Position numbers and translations under genes: made by a program
IMG/VR virus record: IMGVR_UViG_3300034418_007342
Span: 1-64,000 of that record
Length of the DNA: 64,000 bases
Origin: a virus
Direction: 5' to 3' (one strand)
Part shown: one piece after another, positions 28,101 through 33,643 of the stretch
How the letters are laid out: every line of letters starts with the position of its first letter
Position numbering within the stretch: the stretch's first letter is position 1
Notes under the pieces: generated by a model
Database searches by the model: none
Told to the model about the DNA's origin: nothing
What the model saw: only the letters and a program-made list of their open reading frames with translations

Positions 28101-29538
28101 CCAACCTGGAAAAGATTTTGGACTATTACAGACAGGTATAGACTATCCTGGAGTCGGCGTCGAAGGCCCATTATTTACTGATGCGGGCGGCTTCGATATT
28201 GGAAACTTTGATTCGAGTGCTTTTGATGCTCTGCAAATTGATGCAGACGGTACTTATATTATAAGTGAAACCATACTAGATACTACGATTACAAGTGATT
28301 ATACCGACACTAGTTTAGGAACTAAACCAGAAGATATTCTAGTAGACGGTGGTCCTTACATCAGTGAACAAGTTTTAGAATGGCAGGCCAATACTTATTA
28401 TCCCCGAGGTACAGTAATTAAGAATGACGGTGCTTACTACATATCTAATGTAGGAATAACAACAGGTAGTTCTTTTAGTATAGACAACTTAATGTTATAC
28501 CCATTAAATCCATACAGTGCATTTGGTTCTCATGCTCCAGAGGAATTAATACCTGGGCGTGTATTTGATACCTTAGACCTAACAGTATATACACTAGCAG
28601 TGGGCGGCACAACTTCCGGGTATCAAACCTGGGTTAATGCAACTGCTTACAGTGTGGCAAACATACAAGTTGTGGATGGTGGCCTGGGATATGACAGCAA
28701 TGTCGCTAACATTTCAGTAATTGTAGAAGGTAGCGGCGGAGCAACAGCCACTGTGGGTAGTGTTGACGCTAATGGTGCAATTACTTCAATTTCCATTATA
28801 ACTCCAGGATCAGTTTATAAGTCACAACCGAATGTGACAATTACCGGCGCAAATACTAGTCCGGCACGTGCATTTGCAAGACTAAGTCAAAGCGATTACA
28901 CAACATTTGAGTTTAGGATGTTTAAAGATATGAATGACAATTATTCATATTATCGTCTTGATTGTGATGCAACTGTAACGCTGACCAATGCCTTAACTAT
29001 TACCAGTAATACAATAAGTGTAAGTGACAGTAGCAAACTAGCAAATCCTGTACCATACGGAGCAAATCCTGGCGTGATTATAGTTAACGGTGAACGCATA
29101 ACTTACTATCAAAAAGACGACAGTACAAATACTTTGAGCCAAATTCGCCGCGGAACATGGGGTACAGGAGCAAATGCCCATGCAAATGGCAGTGTTGTTA
29201 CAGATATTAGCATAAGAGAACAAATTCCCTATACTGAGCACAGTTTTGTCTCTAACCTGTCAGGTAATGTGTTAACTACAGCCGGAATTGGATACGAATT
29301 AATTCCAAGTATCACATACATGCAAAGTACGCTTATATATGCTCGCGGCCAAGGCCCAGAAGACATTGCTACAGAAGACCCATTTAGCGGCAATACTCCT
29401 GCGAACTTACTGATAACAGAAGTAAGTGAAGACGTTATAACAACTTCAGGCGGCGGCGCTCCAACAGCAACCAGTGAACAGGGTATGTACGTGGGACGTA
29501 ATGCACAGACTGTGTTCATCCTGGAAGGCGCATGCTAA
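16117..29538 (+). CDS. Giant virion structural protein (4473 aa) with YHYH domain and FG-GAP-like propeller
   Basis: 4473 residues in one uninterrupted frame, about a fifth of the window. The N-terminus (FLPSVFQTETNDKFLSTTLDQL) resembles the start of large wedge proteins encoded after gp6, so gp7-type wedge function is possible from position. Visible modules: a YHYH domain at about 568-680 (IYHYNDST, YAIDGYPIYGPYGY); a W.(A/Q)N..Y..G.....Y motif, like small carbohydrate-binding modules, at about 2124, 3934 and 4087; seven FG-GAP-like repeats (FG.S ... VGAP) at about 2537, 2591, 2643, 2758, 2881, 3028 and 3125; two GGSGYTSTPNVTVTG-type glycine-rich repeats at about 3842-3910 and 4180-4258; and a late GERITYYQKDD/RGTWGT segment near 4320-4350. 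The propeller is the form used by integrin alpha chains. It is probably the outer baseplate or a host-contact structure. Confidence 0.75.
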   Translation: MAITKTLPFLPSVFQTETNDKFLSTTLDQLVTEPNLVPINGYVGRKFTPGWSGIESYVREPSGVRADYQLEPTTVVKNAADADSVEFYNTYPELLQKIQELGGNVADQDRLFTSQFYTYDPKIDYDKFVNYSQYYWLPAGPDSVTVSATNIATSRTYYVYPEDNINVYRFSSESNVGNPDIIVVREGTYQFVVNQPGKKFYIQTEPGLSGRQTNNNNLSSREIEGVTNNGDDVGTITFNVPISTAQDNFLNATNVADVGFVTNLKYSQIDQQLLSTVAALGGIDGVTANTLLDGQSLVFGTYYSDSADWDSGSGPVSAGLRYGVWDITLTPSGGDYLISLSSGTAIPTGNKVTILSGLNYGNTEWYKNTSGYLSQVPVITAPFDTLYYQDSEDAEQYGRIQILSAVTKTIDVNTDIIGRKNYISPNKITFTNGLKIKFDNTVTPEVYRNNEYYVEGVGDSITLTPVEWLSVFYSSSQENFSPVVRFVGTTTYANLNQSRTQLSIESNVDPYTANISTDYASSGENRNNIFSSNLSFQFPYRGGFNTVGDNADNLFRTGTIGMSLVGIPFYGPTNEAYIEGKNATSWHYNSPYVKINGQDTYGGYPDSNGIYHYNDSTFITANAWGNVAGLGSNLYVETDGHSTLLGYAIDGYPIYGPYGYSNPMDKDSGAVLMVSSYQADDGASYRPLSKLVTVTANNTSGSNITLNSTFELEPGMRLTFSSNASITTPDEYWIVAAGQQSSVGLPNNNLGLNQIQLNKDLIIYANTDIQFGFPSGSFIEDYTYQEGLGSLDRFNGRYCVTPDYPNGTYAYFSTQDTTGVPTYPYFVGQNFYGSLDISDINQLTEPDYITIDRSSRDQNPWSRRNRWFHKEVLAQTASYNGTSLISLDTYQRAQRPIVEFIPNLQLTNFGNLALIPVDIFDTTITQPFSAVEGVTGIFLDGVRIVDGMRIIFANDIDPLTRNRIYVVRYVDQDGIPSTAPILTLKLIVAYDGIPDPGETVSVLNGVSNGGKSYWFNGGQWVEGQVKTGLNVAPLFDIFDEDGNSFTDRDIYPSVNTATTFDGTKLFSYREGTGTDDSVLGFPLSYRSLNNQGDIEFVNNFDVDTFGYTTDGVTEVIKNISLGYIHRNNVDGTTTKLTCWNTVVENTKQYQIFSYEFDGINNDFSFDIAPSQNTAIPNLQVLVNFKNLQQTQYQVEVRPNNQRSISINNNLLKSGDKIDIKVYSTQVSSLGYFQVPDNLNFNVQNEVVSYPTLGQIRNHVGKLVRSSTQFIGGYPGTSNLQDLNLTAYPGEILQQSSPISYASMFLVDKDFNFVNSIYNAQQEYTRFKNKFLSIATSTNQIDYNDPVSGVNYILKEINKVKNDTFPWFYSDMVPYGDNVNVISYTVFDQLQTNYEITTTFSLSTLSNQAILVYLNGVQLLNGYDYTFLASGPGIALSSNLSRSVGDTLKIYEYRNTDGNYIPETPTKLGLYPKFKPELVADSTYRTPIYVIVGHDGSRTPAFNDFRDTYLLELEKRIYNNIKQEYNEDQLSIYNSMPGKFRTNDYSLTTYNRIISRSFLYWAGQNKVDYSTNTTYNSEDPFTWNYRTAKDSDGVFLPGSWRACYEYFYDTVRPHTNPWEMLGFSERPDWWVSTYGPAPYTSGNTILWTDLKNGYIAGGSRQGYDTTFARSTLLSIIPVDAQGNLRSPIEILTNNYDISNMDENWSVGNWGPGEYAWRTSSDWPYAQQIVMALTKPAQYFALGIQKNKYVYSSVINQYTVTDTNYRLTPSDVDINGDQDADGSIIRSAGYLNWINDYQVSNGVLTKTKLNRYLHDYKINLAYRMASFSDKKLLKVLADQNSPSSVNSSVIIPDEDYELILGKSTPLSKIKYSAVVIKKVATGFEINGYDRSNPVFNIVAPNIDNESDVITVLDRQVQYFTKFRNYRLTIPYGTVLTTIQDVANFIAGYERFLLLQGFSFDYFDEDLGQIRNWQLSTKEFIFWTQQGWPVNSVIVLSPFAERAKIRTRNAFVEAIENSYYGTKVMDQNFRILDNDTYTVRRDPQQFYLEIDDINNNNSRLIGYIECNLIQIENVLIFNNTTQFNDIIYNPQSGERQYKLKLIGQKTGEWTGSLYAPGYIYNEPGVPEWRQNKDYLKGDLVEYKTFYYAAKENVPGSVEFNFTDWNPVDKDAIKTGLLKNFSFNAGQFTDFYDTNKVNIESEDDQLGFGLIGFRSRSYLSNFGVNDASQVKLYQGYIKQKGTRNAINSLAQVSQDPYTPTVGVDVNEQWAFRVGSYGALETNQEVEIVLDESYFLSNPTSLTVNPNNSITYSSIYTRPDDLYRTTTIPFSSPFLLTRTDNTPRTDDILTAGFPNIEDVDYTLFNLNDLSTLNANINQIGSGTTIWAAVDFNKDWNVYYVTSIHASVIEIGNALNGRVSCLTSGFHNLSKNDVIVLQNAEQFSGFYKVLEVNGLNSFTIETDLDLNGFSGASVDAPAYKLQSLRYDYATQINSWTPIDGWAVNSKIWINKNTIDSEWGVYNKTEPWSANVSLPQSQYFTNGLFGSSLKISTDNNFVIVGQPGYNGNIGSAVNYKKSGSGSLSLDRTITGSSSNLRSFGFSLESQNNVVAVGAPDSGTNGEGYTYIYTRDFTGALALNQILSASNVDTRKFGYSVAMSSDYQWLYVGAPDTDQVIVYGWDSSVEEEVDTLTGDGSTSFTLTFDPAGTELVTVSNTTTEFVPYRDFTVSTFGITFTANTSVDTYVVRQLGPGYREITTISGTANTSFGFSVATSTEGAQVVVGAPTSNVTVGNTSLQSAGTISVYDRSIEKFVAISGQTDFGGVRNPVSITKVYIGSELQVNGIDYIFSGAICQFVVAPGAGKIITIETDEFNQVEETAADSPLAENQFGYSVDLCSYNCSIYAGAPYYSSNEAAGKFQTGAVYRLLNQGRIYGNITGEVQNPTVTSADSIRLNDYEVIFTGSSLTQVVSDINNKQVPGVTASNANGYLSIVSSGTISTDKLRVLPGTGSALTDLGLDVFPQTEIILNPTNFAFDQFGQRVLIDNTSERLAIGSTEAITIADTTFDLATFETIFDANGTRFKDEVDSGAVWIFNLLSDSRENIDNPSQFAYVQQLKPSNITSPDFNITEGMKFGSAFDLQNQKIYVGAKNESTFETNAGAVALFVNPDNLYGWDLYRYEEAKIDTTALIKSYTYSAENQLIIDNLDFIDPVKGKILGVAEQDITYKVDYDPAVYNNGTLDTVSIDPEFYWTDKRVGQVWWDLSTVRFLDYEQGSVLYRTTNWGRVFPGSSIDVYEWVESDYPPSRYVETGGDGEPKYPDNSAYTTISYVDPQSNTTLVRYYYWVKNKTNVTANLFGRTIPTTSIAGYISDPKSSLIPYYAAIRPDSVSLYNVQNKTVGRDTIFHLSYKTADNTAIIHSEYALVSETGGNENLIPNSIYNKLVDSLAGLDKFGNPVPDPALGVQERYGIDIRPRQSMYIERESAVKTFVTFVNSVFAKYLMSEGYNLSLLNGSVLTAGGNGETIPDSNSGAYNLTVDTYDELTYINIIIQPVGYKVLVLNDRTVSNLWTIYTKQSDNTWLLTDVQSYRTSDYWQYIDWYAPGFTAKTVPNYTINTFADLSTLTQLRSKDIVKVLNNGQNQWVLLQIFPNVVTTVGVENGTIKFLDSLWDLPNNAMSYDNDLFDGARYDQNPSLEIRQLIQAVKQDLFVNELGPDFLELFFALIYKALQEQKSLDWVFKTSLVDIVQKIDGLNQPQIYFKDDTDFYLDYIEEVKPYHTKVREFIVDYQGNDNWTGYTTDFDVPSYYDPVFQQYRSPTSDYAQDINARNNLLQYKDWRDNYQYYIEEITVANGGSGYTSTPNVTVTGSNIGNDAVARALITNGAVTRIEVLYPGSNYVLQPNITISGGSGSGATAYAIVKNDVTRKLKTTLAYDRITYGSEVLVWTANTSYSAGNIITYSNVAYQATTSFTSGSTFSGTNLELYDGNRFRTANDRIQSYYVAETGQPGKDFGLLQTGIDYPGVGVEGPLFTDAGGFDIGNFDSSAFDALQIDADGTYIISETILDTTITSDYTDTSLGTKPEDILVDGGPYISEQVLEWQANTYYPRGTVIKNDGAYYISNVGITTGSSFSIDNLMLYPLNPYSAFGSHAPEELIPGRVFDTLDLTVYTLAVGGTTSGYQTWVNATAYSVANIQVVDGGLGYDSNVANISVIVEGSGGATATVGSVDANGAITSISIITPGSVYKSQPNVTITGANTSPARAFARLSQSDYTTFEFRMFKDMNDNYSYYRLDCDATVTLTNALTITSNTISVSDSSKLANPVPYGANPGVIIVNGERITYYQKDDSTNTLSQIRRGTWGTGANAHANGSVVTDISIREQIPYTEHSFVSNLSGNVLTTAGIGYELIPSITYMQSTLIYARGQGPEDIATEDPFSGNTPANLLITEVSEDVITTSGGGAPTATSEQGMYVGRNAQTVFILEGAC

Positions 29539-29545
29539 AAAACAC

Positions 29546-29553
29546 TATAAATA
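29546..29553 (+). promoter_or_regulatory. Late promoter TATAAATA (exact T4 form)
   Basis: This is the only exact T4 late consensus among the five late promoters annotated here. The predicted +1 is 29559, with a 13-nt leader (ACGGTATACAAAA) before the ATG at 29572. The leader begins with the same ACGG element. Confidence 0.8.
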
Positions 29554-29571
29554 TATGAACGGTATACAAAA

Positions 29572-31359
29572 ATGGCAGTAAAAATTTCAGAATTACCTAG
29601 TTTAGGATCAGCAAGTTTAAACACGTATGAAAGCGTAGTTCCTGTTGTAGCGAATACAGGGTCAGAAAATGTCACCTATAACACTACAATGGCCAATGTT
29701 AAAATTTTTGTTGAACAAGGCGATTTTGACGCAACTGGCAACATCAGTTTCCTTAATGGTAATATCATCGACGGAGCATTGACGCTAACTGGGGGTATAA
29801 CTTCTGGAGGAGATATATCTGCCGGTAATGCTTCGCTTACCTCTGTTACCACTACAGGAGCAAGCCAAATTGGCTCCAACTTAGTTGTTCTTGGAAACCT
29901 AGTAGTTTCGGGCAACGTAGATTATGTGGGTGTAAACAATGTTATTACCAGCGATAACATCTTAGAGTTACACGTTGCCAATACTGCCAACATCAGTGAG
30001 CCTTGGACTTTTGATGATGGCAAGGACATCGGCATTCGCTTTCACTGGTATAGCTCACAGAATGAAAACGCTGCACTAGTTTTTAGTCATGACGAACGTT
30101 ATTTAGAATGGTATGACAGCGGTTCACTTGGTACAGATACTTTTACTGGTAACAGTTATGGTACATTTAAAGCAGGCGGTATTATCTTAGCTAACGTTAC
30201 TCCTACAACCGGTAACGGAACAGGCACACTACAAAGCCATGGAGGTGCTTCTGTTACAGGTAACCTGTGGGTAGGTGGTTGGGGAAATATTGTTGGAAGA
30301 ATTGATACTCAAGGTAATATCACTACAACTGGAAATATAAATGCATCCAGCGGTGATCTTAGACTGAACGGCGCAAATGTTATTAGTGGCGCTGCAACAT
30401 TTACTGGAAATATCGATACTACAGGCAACCTAACATTCTTTAATGGTAATATTGTAAACGGTAAAATGATTCTTACAAATATTACAGGCGGCGTTTACAC
30501 AACAGGAAATATCTTTACAGATGCTAGAATGTCAACTGGCAATCTGGGAGTAAATTCGTATATTACCGTTGGAACAACAGCAGTGGTAGGTGCTAATGCA
30601 ACTGTAAATCAACTTACAGTAAATAGCACAGCAACCGTTGGTAGTACGCTAGGAGTAACTGGCAATATCAGAACTGGTGCTGGTGCTACTGTTGTTGGTA
30701 GTGCAACAGTTGGTACTACTTTCTATGTTGGCGGTGCAGCGTTATTTAATTCAACAATACAAGGCGCCAGCATACAAAACACTCCAATTGGAACAGTAAC
30801 TCACGCATCCGGTAAGTTTACTACTTTAACAACTACAAGTGATAACCTACTAGGGGGTGACTTACAGGTTACTGGTAATATAACACCGACTGCAAATGCA
30901 ACTTACGATATAGGAAATGTTACTTACAGATGGGCTAATATTTGGGCATCAGGAACTGTAACTGCCAATGCAACATATGCATTATACGCTGACTTGGCTG
31001 AGATGTATGTACCGGATCAATATTACGATCCAGGTACAGTAGTTGTGTTTGGTGGCGAGCAAGAAATTACAGTTACTGACCAGCAAGGTGATACTAGAGT
31101 TGCAGGCGCTATTTCTACACAGCCTGCTTATGTTATGAACGAAGCGCAAGAAAACGGCGTGCCGCTTGCTCTCCGAGGCAAAGTTCCAGTCAAAGTAGTA
31201 GGTTCAGTGAACAAAGGCGATTTATTAATTACTAGCAACAGTGCAGGTTACGCCACTGCTGCTAAATGGTACAAGCCAGATTCCAATGCAGTTTTTGCTA
31301 AGAGTTTAGAGCGGGATGATAGCGAAGGACCAAGAGTAATATGGGCAGTTATACTATGA
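29572..31359 (+). CDS. Tail-fibre-like structural protein with C-terminal ADLAE module
   Basis: 595 residues. The N-terminus (VKISELPSLGSASLNTYESVVPVV) is typical of phage fibre attachment regions. The middle is long beta-repeat sequence rich in Thr/Gly/Asn (TGNI, LTGGITSGGDISAGN, VTGNIRTG), as in trimeric fibres. The C-terminus (about 475-595) begins YALYADLAEMYVPD, then YDPGTVVVFGGEQEITVTD, VAGAISTQPAYVMN, GKVPVKVVGSVNKGDLLI. The same module ends the protein at 32159-33631. It resembles the C-terminal Peptidase_G2-like/chaperone modules of phage appendage proteins, though cleavage is not shown here. It follows a late promoter and ends in an ATGA overlap with a small gene. Confidence 0.7.
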   Translation: MAVKISELPSLGSASLNTYESVVPVVANTGSENVTYNTTMANVKIFVEQGDFDATGNISFLNGNIIDGALTLTGGITSGGDISAGNASLTSVTTTGASQIGSNLVVLGNLVVSGNVDYVGVNNVITSDNILELHVANTANISEPWTFDDGKDIGIRFHWYSSQNENAALVFSHDERYLEWYDSGSLGTDTFTGNSYGTFKAGGIILANVTPTTGNGTGTLQSHGGASVTGNLWVGGWGNIVGRIDTQGNITTTGNINASSGDLRLNGANVISGAATFTGNIDTTGNLTFFNGNIVNGKMILTNITGGVYTTGNIFTDARMSTGNLGVNSYITVGTTAVVGANATVNQLTVNSTATVGSTLGVTGNIRTGAGATVVGSATVGTTFYVGGAALFNSTIQGASIQNTPIGTVTHASGKFTTLTTTSDNLLGGDLQVTGNITPTANATYDIGNVTYRWANIWASGTVTANATYALYADLAEMYVPDQYYDPGTVVVFGGEQEITVTDQQGDTRVAGAISTQPAYVMNEAQENGVPLALRGKVPVKVVGSVNKGDLLITSNSAGYATAAKWYKPDSNAVFAKSLERDDSEGPRVIWAVIL

Positions 31360-31520
31360 TAAATAACAATACAGATTCTACTGAGTTTATATCTGACGAG
31401 CCGGAACCCAAAAGAGTCAGCGAAGAACGCCCAAATGAATCAACAGGAATCTATGTTCGTGGTTTTTTAAAAATTACAGACCCCGAAACTGGCAAAGTAA
31501 TTGTAGAAACAGGAAGTTAA
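31356..31520 (+). CDS. Small 54-residue phage protein related to the N-terminus of the next gene
   Basis: It starts ATGATAAATAAC at 31356, overlapping the upstream TGA by 4 nt, and ends in TAATGG overlapping the next ATG by one base, so it sits perfectly in the reading chain. The N-terminal half is acidic and disordered-looking. The C-terminal half reads GIYVRGFLKITDPETGKVIV. The next protein has VQGHVKIWDPLTQEIFIDK at its N-terminus, so both share a V(R/Q)G..KI.DP.(T) strand motif. The function is unknown. Position and motif point to a virion part. It is shorter than most gene-calling cut-offs. Confidence 0.7.
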   Translation: MINNNTDSTEFISDEPEPKRVSEERPNESTGIYVRGFLKITDPETGKVIVETGS

Positions 31521-32125
31521 TGGATCATAAAATGTTAGATAACGCAAAAGCAATGGTACAAGGACACGTTAAAATTTGGGATCCATTAACCCAGGAAATT
31601 TTTATTGACAAACCAAATGCCATTCACTATGAAAATATGAGCGAAGCACTGGCAACCGCTGTGGCTAATAAAGGCACACAATATATTCAAAATATGGTGT
31701 TTGGTAATGGAGCCACAGTAGTAGATACAACAGGTGTGATTACTTACTTGCCGCCCAATACATACGGTCAAGGTGCAACACTTTATAATGAAACTTACAG
31801 CAAAATTGTAGACAATACTAGCGCATTAAACTTAGATCCCAATAGGAATTATATTGAAATTAGACACACACCAGGTCTAATTTATACAGATATCTTTGTA
31901 AGTTGTTTGTTGGATTATGCTGAGCCTGCAGGACAACAAGCGTTTGATAATAGTGCCACTATGCAGGGAACATATGTTTTTGATGAATTAGGTTTAGAAA
32001 GTGCAGATGGTAAACTATTAACTCACGTTATCTTCCACCCTGTTCAAAAAGCACTTAATAGGCTGATTCAAATTGATTACACAGTTAGAATACAAACACT
32101 AACAAACCTAAGTTCTAACTTATAA
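31520..32125 (+). CDS. Conserved virion structural protein
   Basis: 201 residues. Motifs seen: MVQGHVKIWDP near the N-terminus, NAIHYENMSEALATAVANKG, IQNMVFGNGATVVDTTG, ITYLPPN, then IEIRHTPGLIYTDIFVSCLLDY and a closing VIFHPVQKALNRLIQIDYTVRI. This matches, as far as I recall, an uncharacterised structural protein conserved between the fibre genes of marine T4-like phages. It lies between two proteins with the same C-terminal module, so a role in fibre attachment or baseplate edge is likely. Translation is coupled to the 54-residue gene. Confidence 0.6.
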   Translation: MDHKMLDNAKAMVQGHVKIWDPLTQEIFIDKPNAIHYENMSEALATAVANKGTQYIQNMVFGNGATVVDTTGVITYLPPNTYGQGATLYNETYSKIVDNTSALNLDPNRNYIEIRHTPGLIYTDIFVSCLLDYAEPAGQQAFDNSATMQGTYVFDELGLESADGKLLTHVIFHPVQKALNRLIQIDYTVRIQTLTNLSSNL

Positions 32126-32130
32126 TAGGA

Positions 32131-32138
32131 AATAAATA
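32131..32138 (+). promoter_or_regulatory. Late promoter AATAAATA
   Basis: AATAAATA in the 33-nt gap before the second fibre-like gene. The predicted +1 is 32144, with a 15-nt leader (AACGGTACGTAAAAA) before the ATG at 32159. The leader starts with AACGG like that of gene 6. Confidence 0.72.
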
Positions 32139-32158
32139 TTAAGAACGGTACGTAAAAA

Positions 32159-33631
32159 ATGGCATATACAATTAGATTAACAAACGGTTCTACTTTAACC
32201 ACAATTGCTGATGGTACAGTTAATACTACCAGCAGCGATTTGACTTTGGTAGGAAAAAACTATGCAGGTTATGGAGCCTTTCTAAATGAAAACTATGTCC
32301 ATTTACTAGAAAATTTTAGTAGAGGTACTGCCCCAACAACCCCACTAGCAGGACAAATATGGTGGGATACCGCCGGAAACCTTAAAGTATACACCGGAAC
32401 TGCATGGAAAACTTTGAGCAGTATTACAAGCACCTCAGTAGAACCAACTTCTGCATCTACTGGCAACAGTTGGTGGGATACAACAAACGAACAATTATAT
32501 ATTTGGAATGGTACAAGTTGGACATTGGTCGGCCCTGCATTTAGTAGTAACACTGGTACCAGTGGTACAATTGTAGGTACAATTACAGATACTGGTAACG
32601 TCAATCACGTTGCTGTAAACGTTTACGTTGCTAGTGATTTAGTAACTATTATAAGCAAGGACTCGACTCCTTATACTCCACAAACAACAATTACAGGTTT
32701 TACAACTATTAAACCTGGTTTTAACTTAGTATCTAATACAGTTATTCCAAATATTGCATACTATGGAACTGCAGACAATGCAAATAATTTAGGATTTGTA
32801 GCAGCAAGCAACTATGCACGGACGGATATAGCAGAAACTTTTGACAGTACAGTTACTATTGCTGACAACAACGGTTTAACAGTCGGACAATTCAATAATT
32901 ACACTGCCAGTGTTTCTAGTAATGTAGTTCAATTGACTAACAACATTAATAATGCTAACGTAGCAATACGTGCAAATGTAGGAGGTTTATTAACTTCGGC
33001 AGTCCTTGTAGTTGGTGCATCGGGAAGAGTAGTTTTCAGTAATGCAATCTCGGTTACTGGAAACGCTACAGTAAGTAATTATTTGTTAGCAACTCAAGGC
33101 GAAAATGCTACCAGTAACGTTACAGGTGCTATCCGTGTAACAGGTGGTATTGGACTAACAGGAAACATTTATACTAGCGGCAATATTACCGCAGTTGGCA
33201 ACGTAACTGGTAGTTACTTTGTTGGTACTGCAATTACTGCACAATACGCTGACTTGGCAGAACGTTTTGAAGCAGACCGAGATTATCCTCCAGGAACGGT
33301 GGTAATGATTGGTGGCGAAAAAGAAATTACGCAATGTGATACTGTAAACTGCGAAAATGTATTAGGTGTTATTAGTACTGAACCTGCTTACTTGATGAAT
33401 AGTTTAAATGGCACAGAACAGGTTAAAATTGCACCACCAGTTGCTATGGTAGGTCGTGTGCCTGTGCGTACAGTTGGCAGAGTGCAAAAAGGTGACCGTT
33501 TAGTAAGCGCAGGAAATGGCTGTGCTCGATCTGCAAATGCTGACCACGGTGCTGTTATCGGCAGAGCACTTGAAAACAAAGATATGGATGACGAGGCATT
33601 GCTTGAAGCCATCGTCAAGGTAAATATATAA
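32159..33631 (+). CDS. Tail-fibre-like structural protein with WWDT repeats and C-terminal ADLAE module
   Basis: 490 residues. The N-terminal 130 residues hold two copies of a G(Q/N).WWDT.....Y...G(T)(A/S)W..L repeat (LAGQIWWDTAGNLKVYTGTAW and GNSWWDTTNEQLYIWNGTSW), a short repeat common in phage fibres. The middle is Asn/Thr/Gly beta-repeat. The C-terminus (about 362-490) reads AQYADLAERFEADRDYPPGTVV, GGEKEIT, GVISTEPAYLMN, GRVPVRTVGRVQKGDRLV, paralogous to the end of the protein at 29572-31359. It is probably a trimeric fibre component contacting the host. It follows its own late promoter. Confidence 0.7.
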   Translation: MAYTIRLTNGSTLTTIADGTVNTTSSDLTLVGKNYAGYGAFLNENYVHLLENFSRGTAPTTPLAGQIWWDTAGNLKVYTGTAWKTLSSITSTSVEPTSASTGNSWWDTTNEQLYIWNGTSWTLVGPAFSSNTGTSGTIVGTITDTGNVNHVAVNVYVASDLVTIISKDSTPYTPQTTITGFTTIKPGFNLVSNTVIPNIAYYGTADNANNLGFVAASNYARTDIAETFDSTVTIADNNGLTVGQFNNYTASVSSNVVQLTNNINNANVAIRANVGGLLTSAVLVVGASGRVVFSNAISVTGNATVSNYLLATQGENATSNVTGAIRVTGGIGLTGNIYTSGNITAVGNVTGSYFVGTAITAQYADLAERFEADRDYPPGTVVMIGGEKEITQCDTVNCENVLGVISTEPAYLMNSLNGTEQVKIAPPVAMVGRVPVRTVGRVQKGDRLVSAGNGCARSANADHGAVIGRALENKDMDDEALLEAIVKVNI

Positions 33632-33643
33632 AAGGATTAGAAC

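Noticed and set aside
31358-31365. GATAAATA as a sixth late promoter
   Set aside because: The bases are the second to fourth codons of the 54-residue gene (ATG ATA AAT AAC), and the next start is far downstream with no ACGG leader, so coincidence is more likely.
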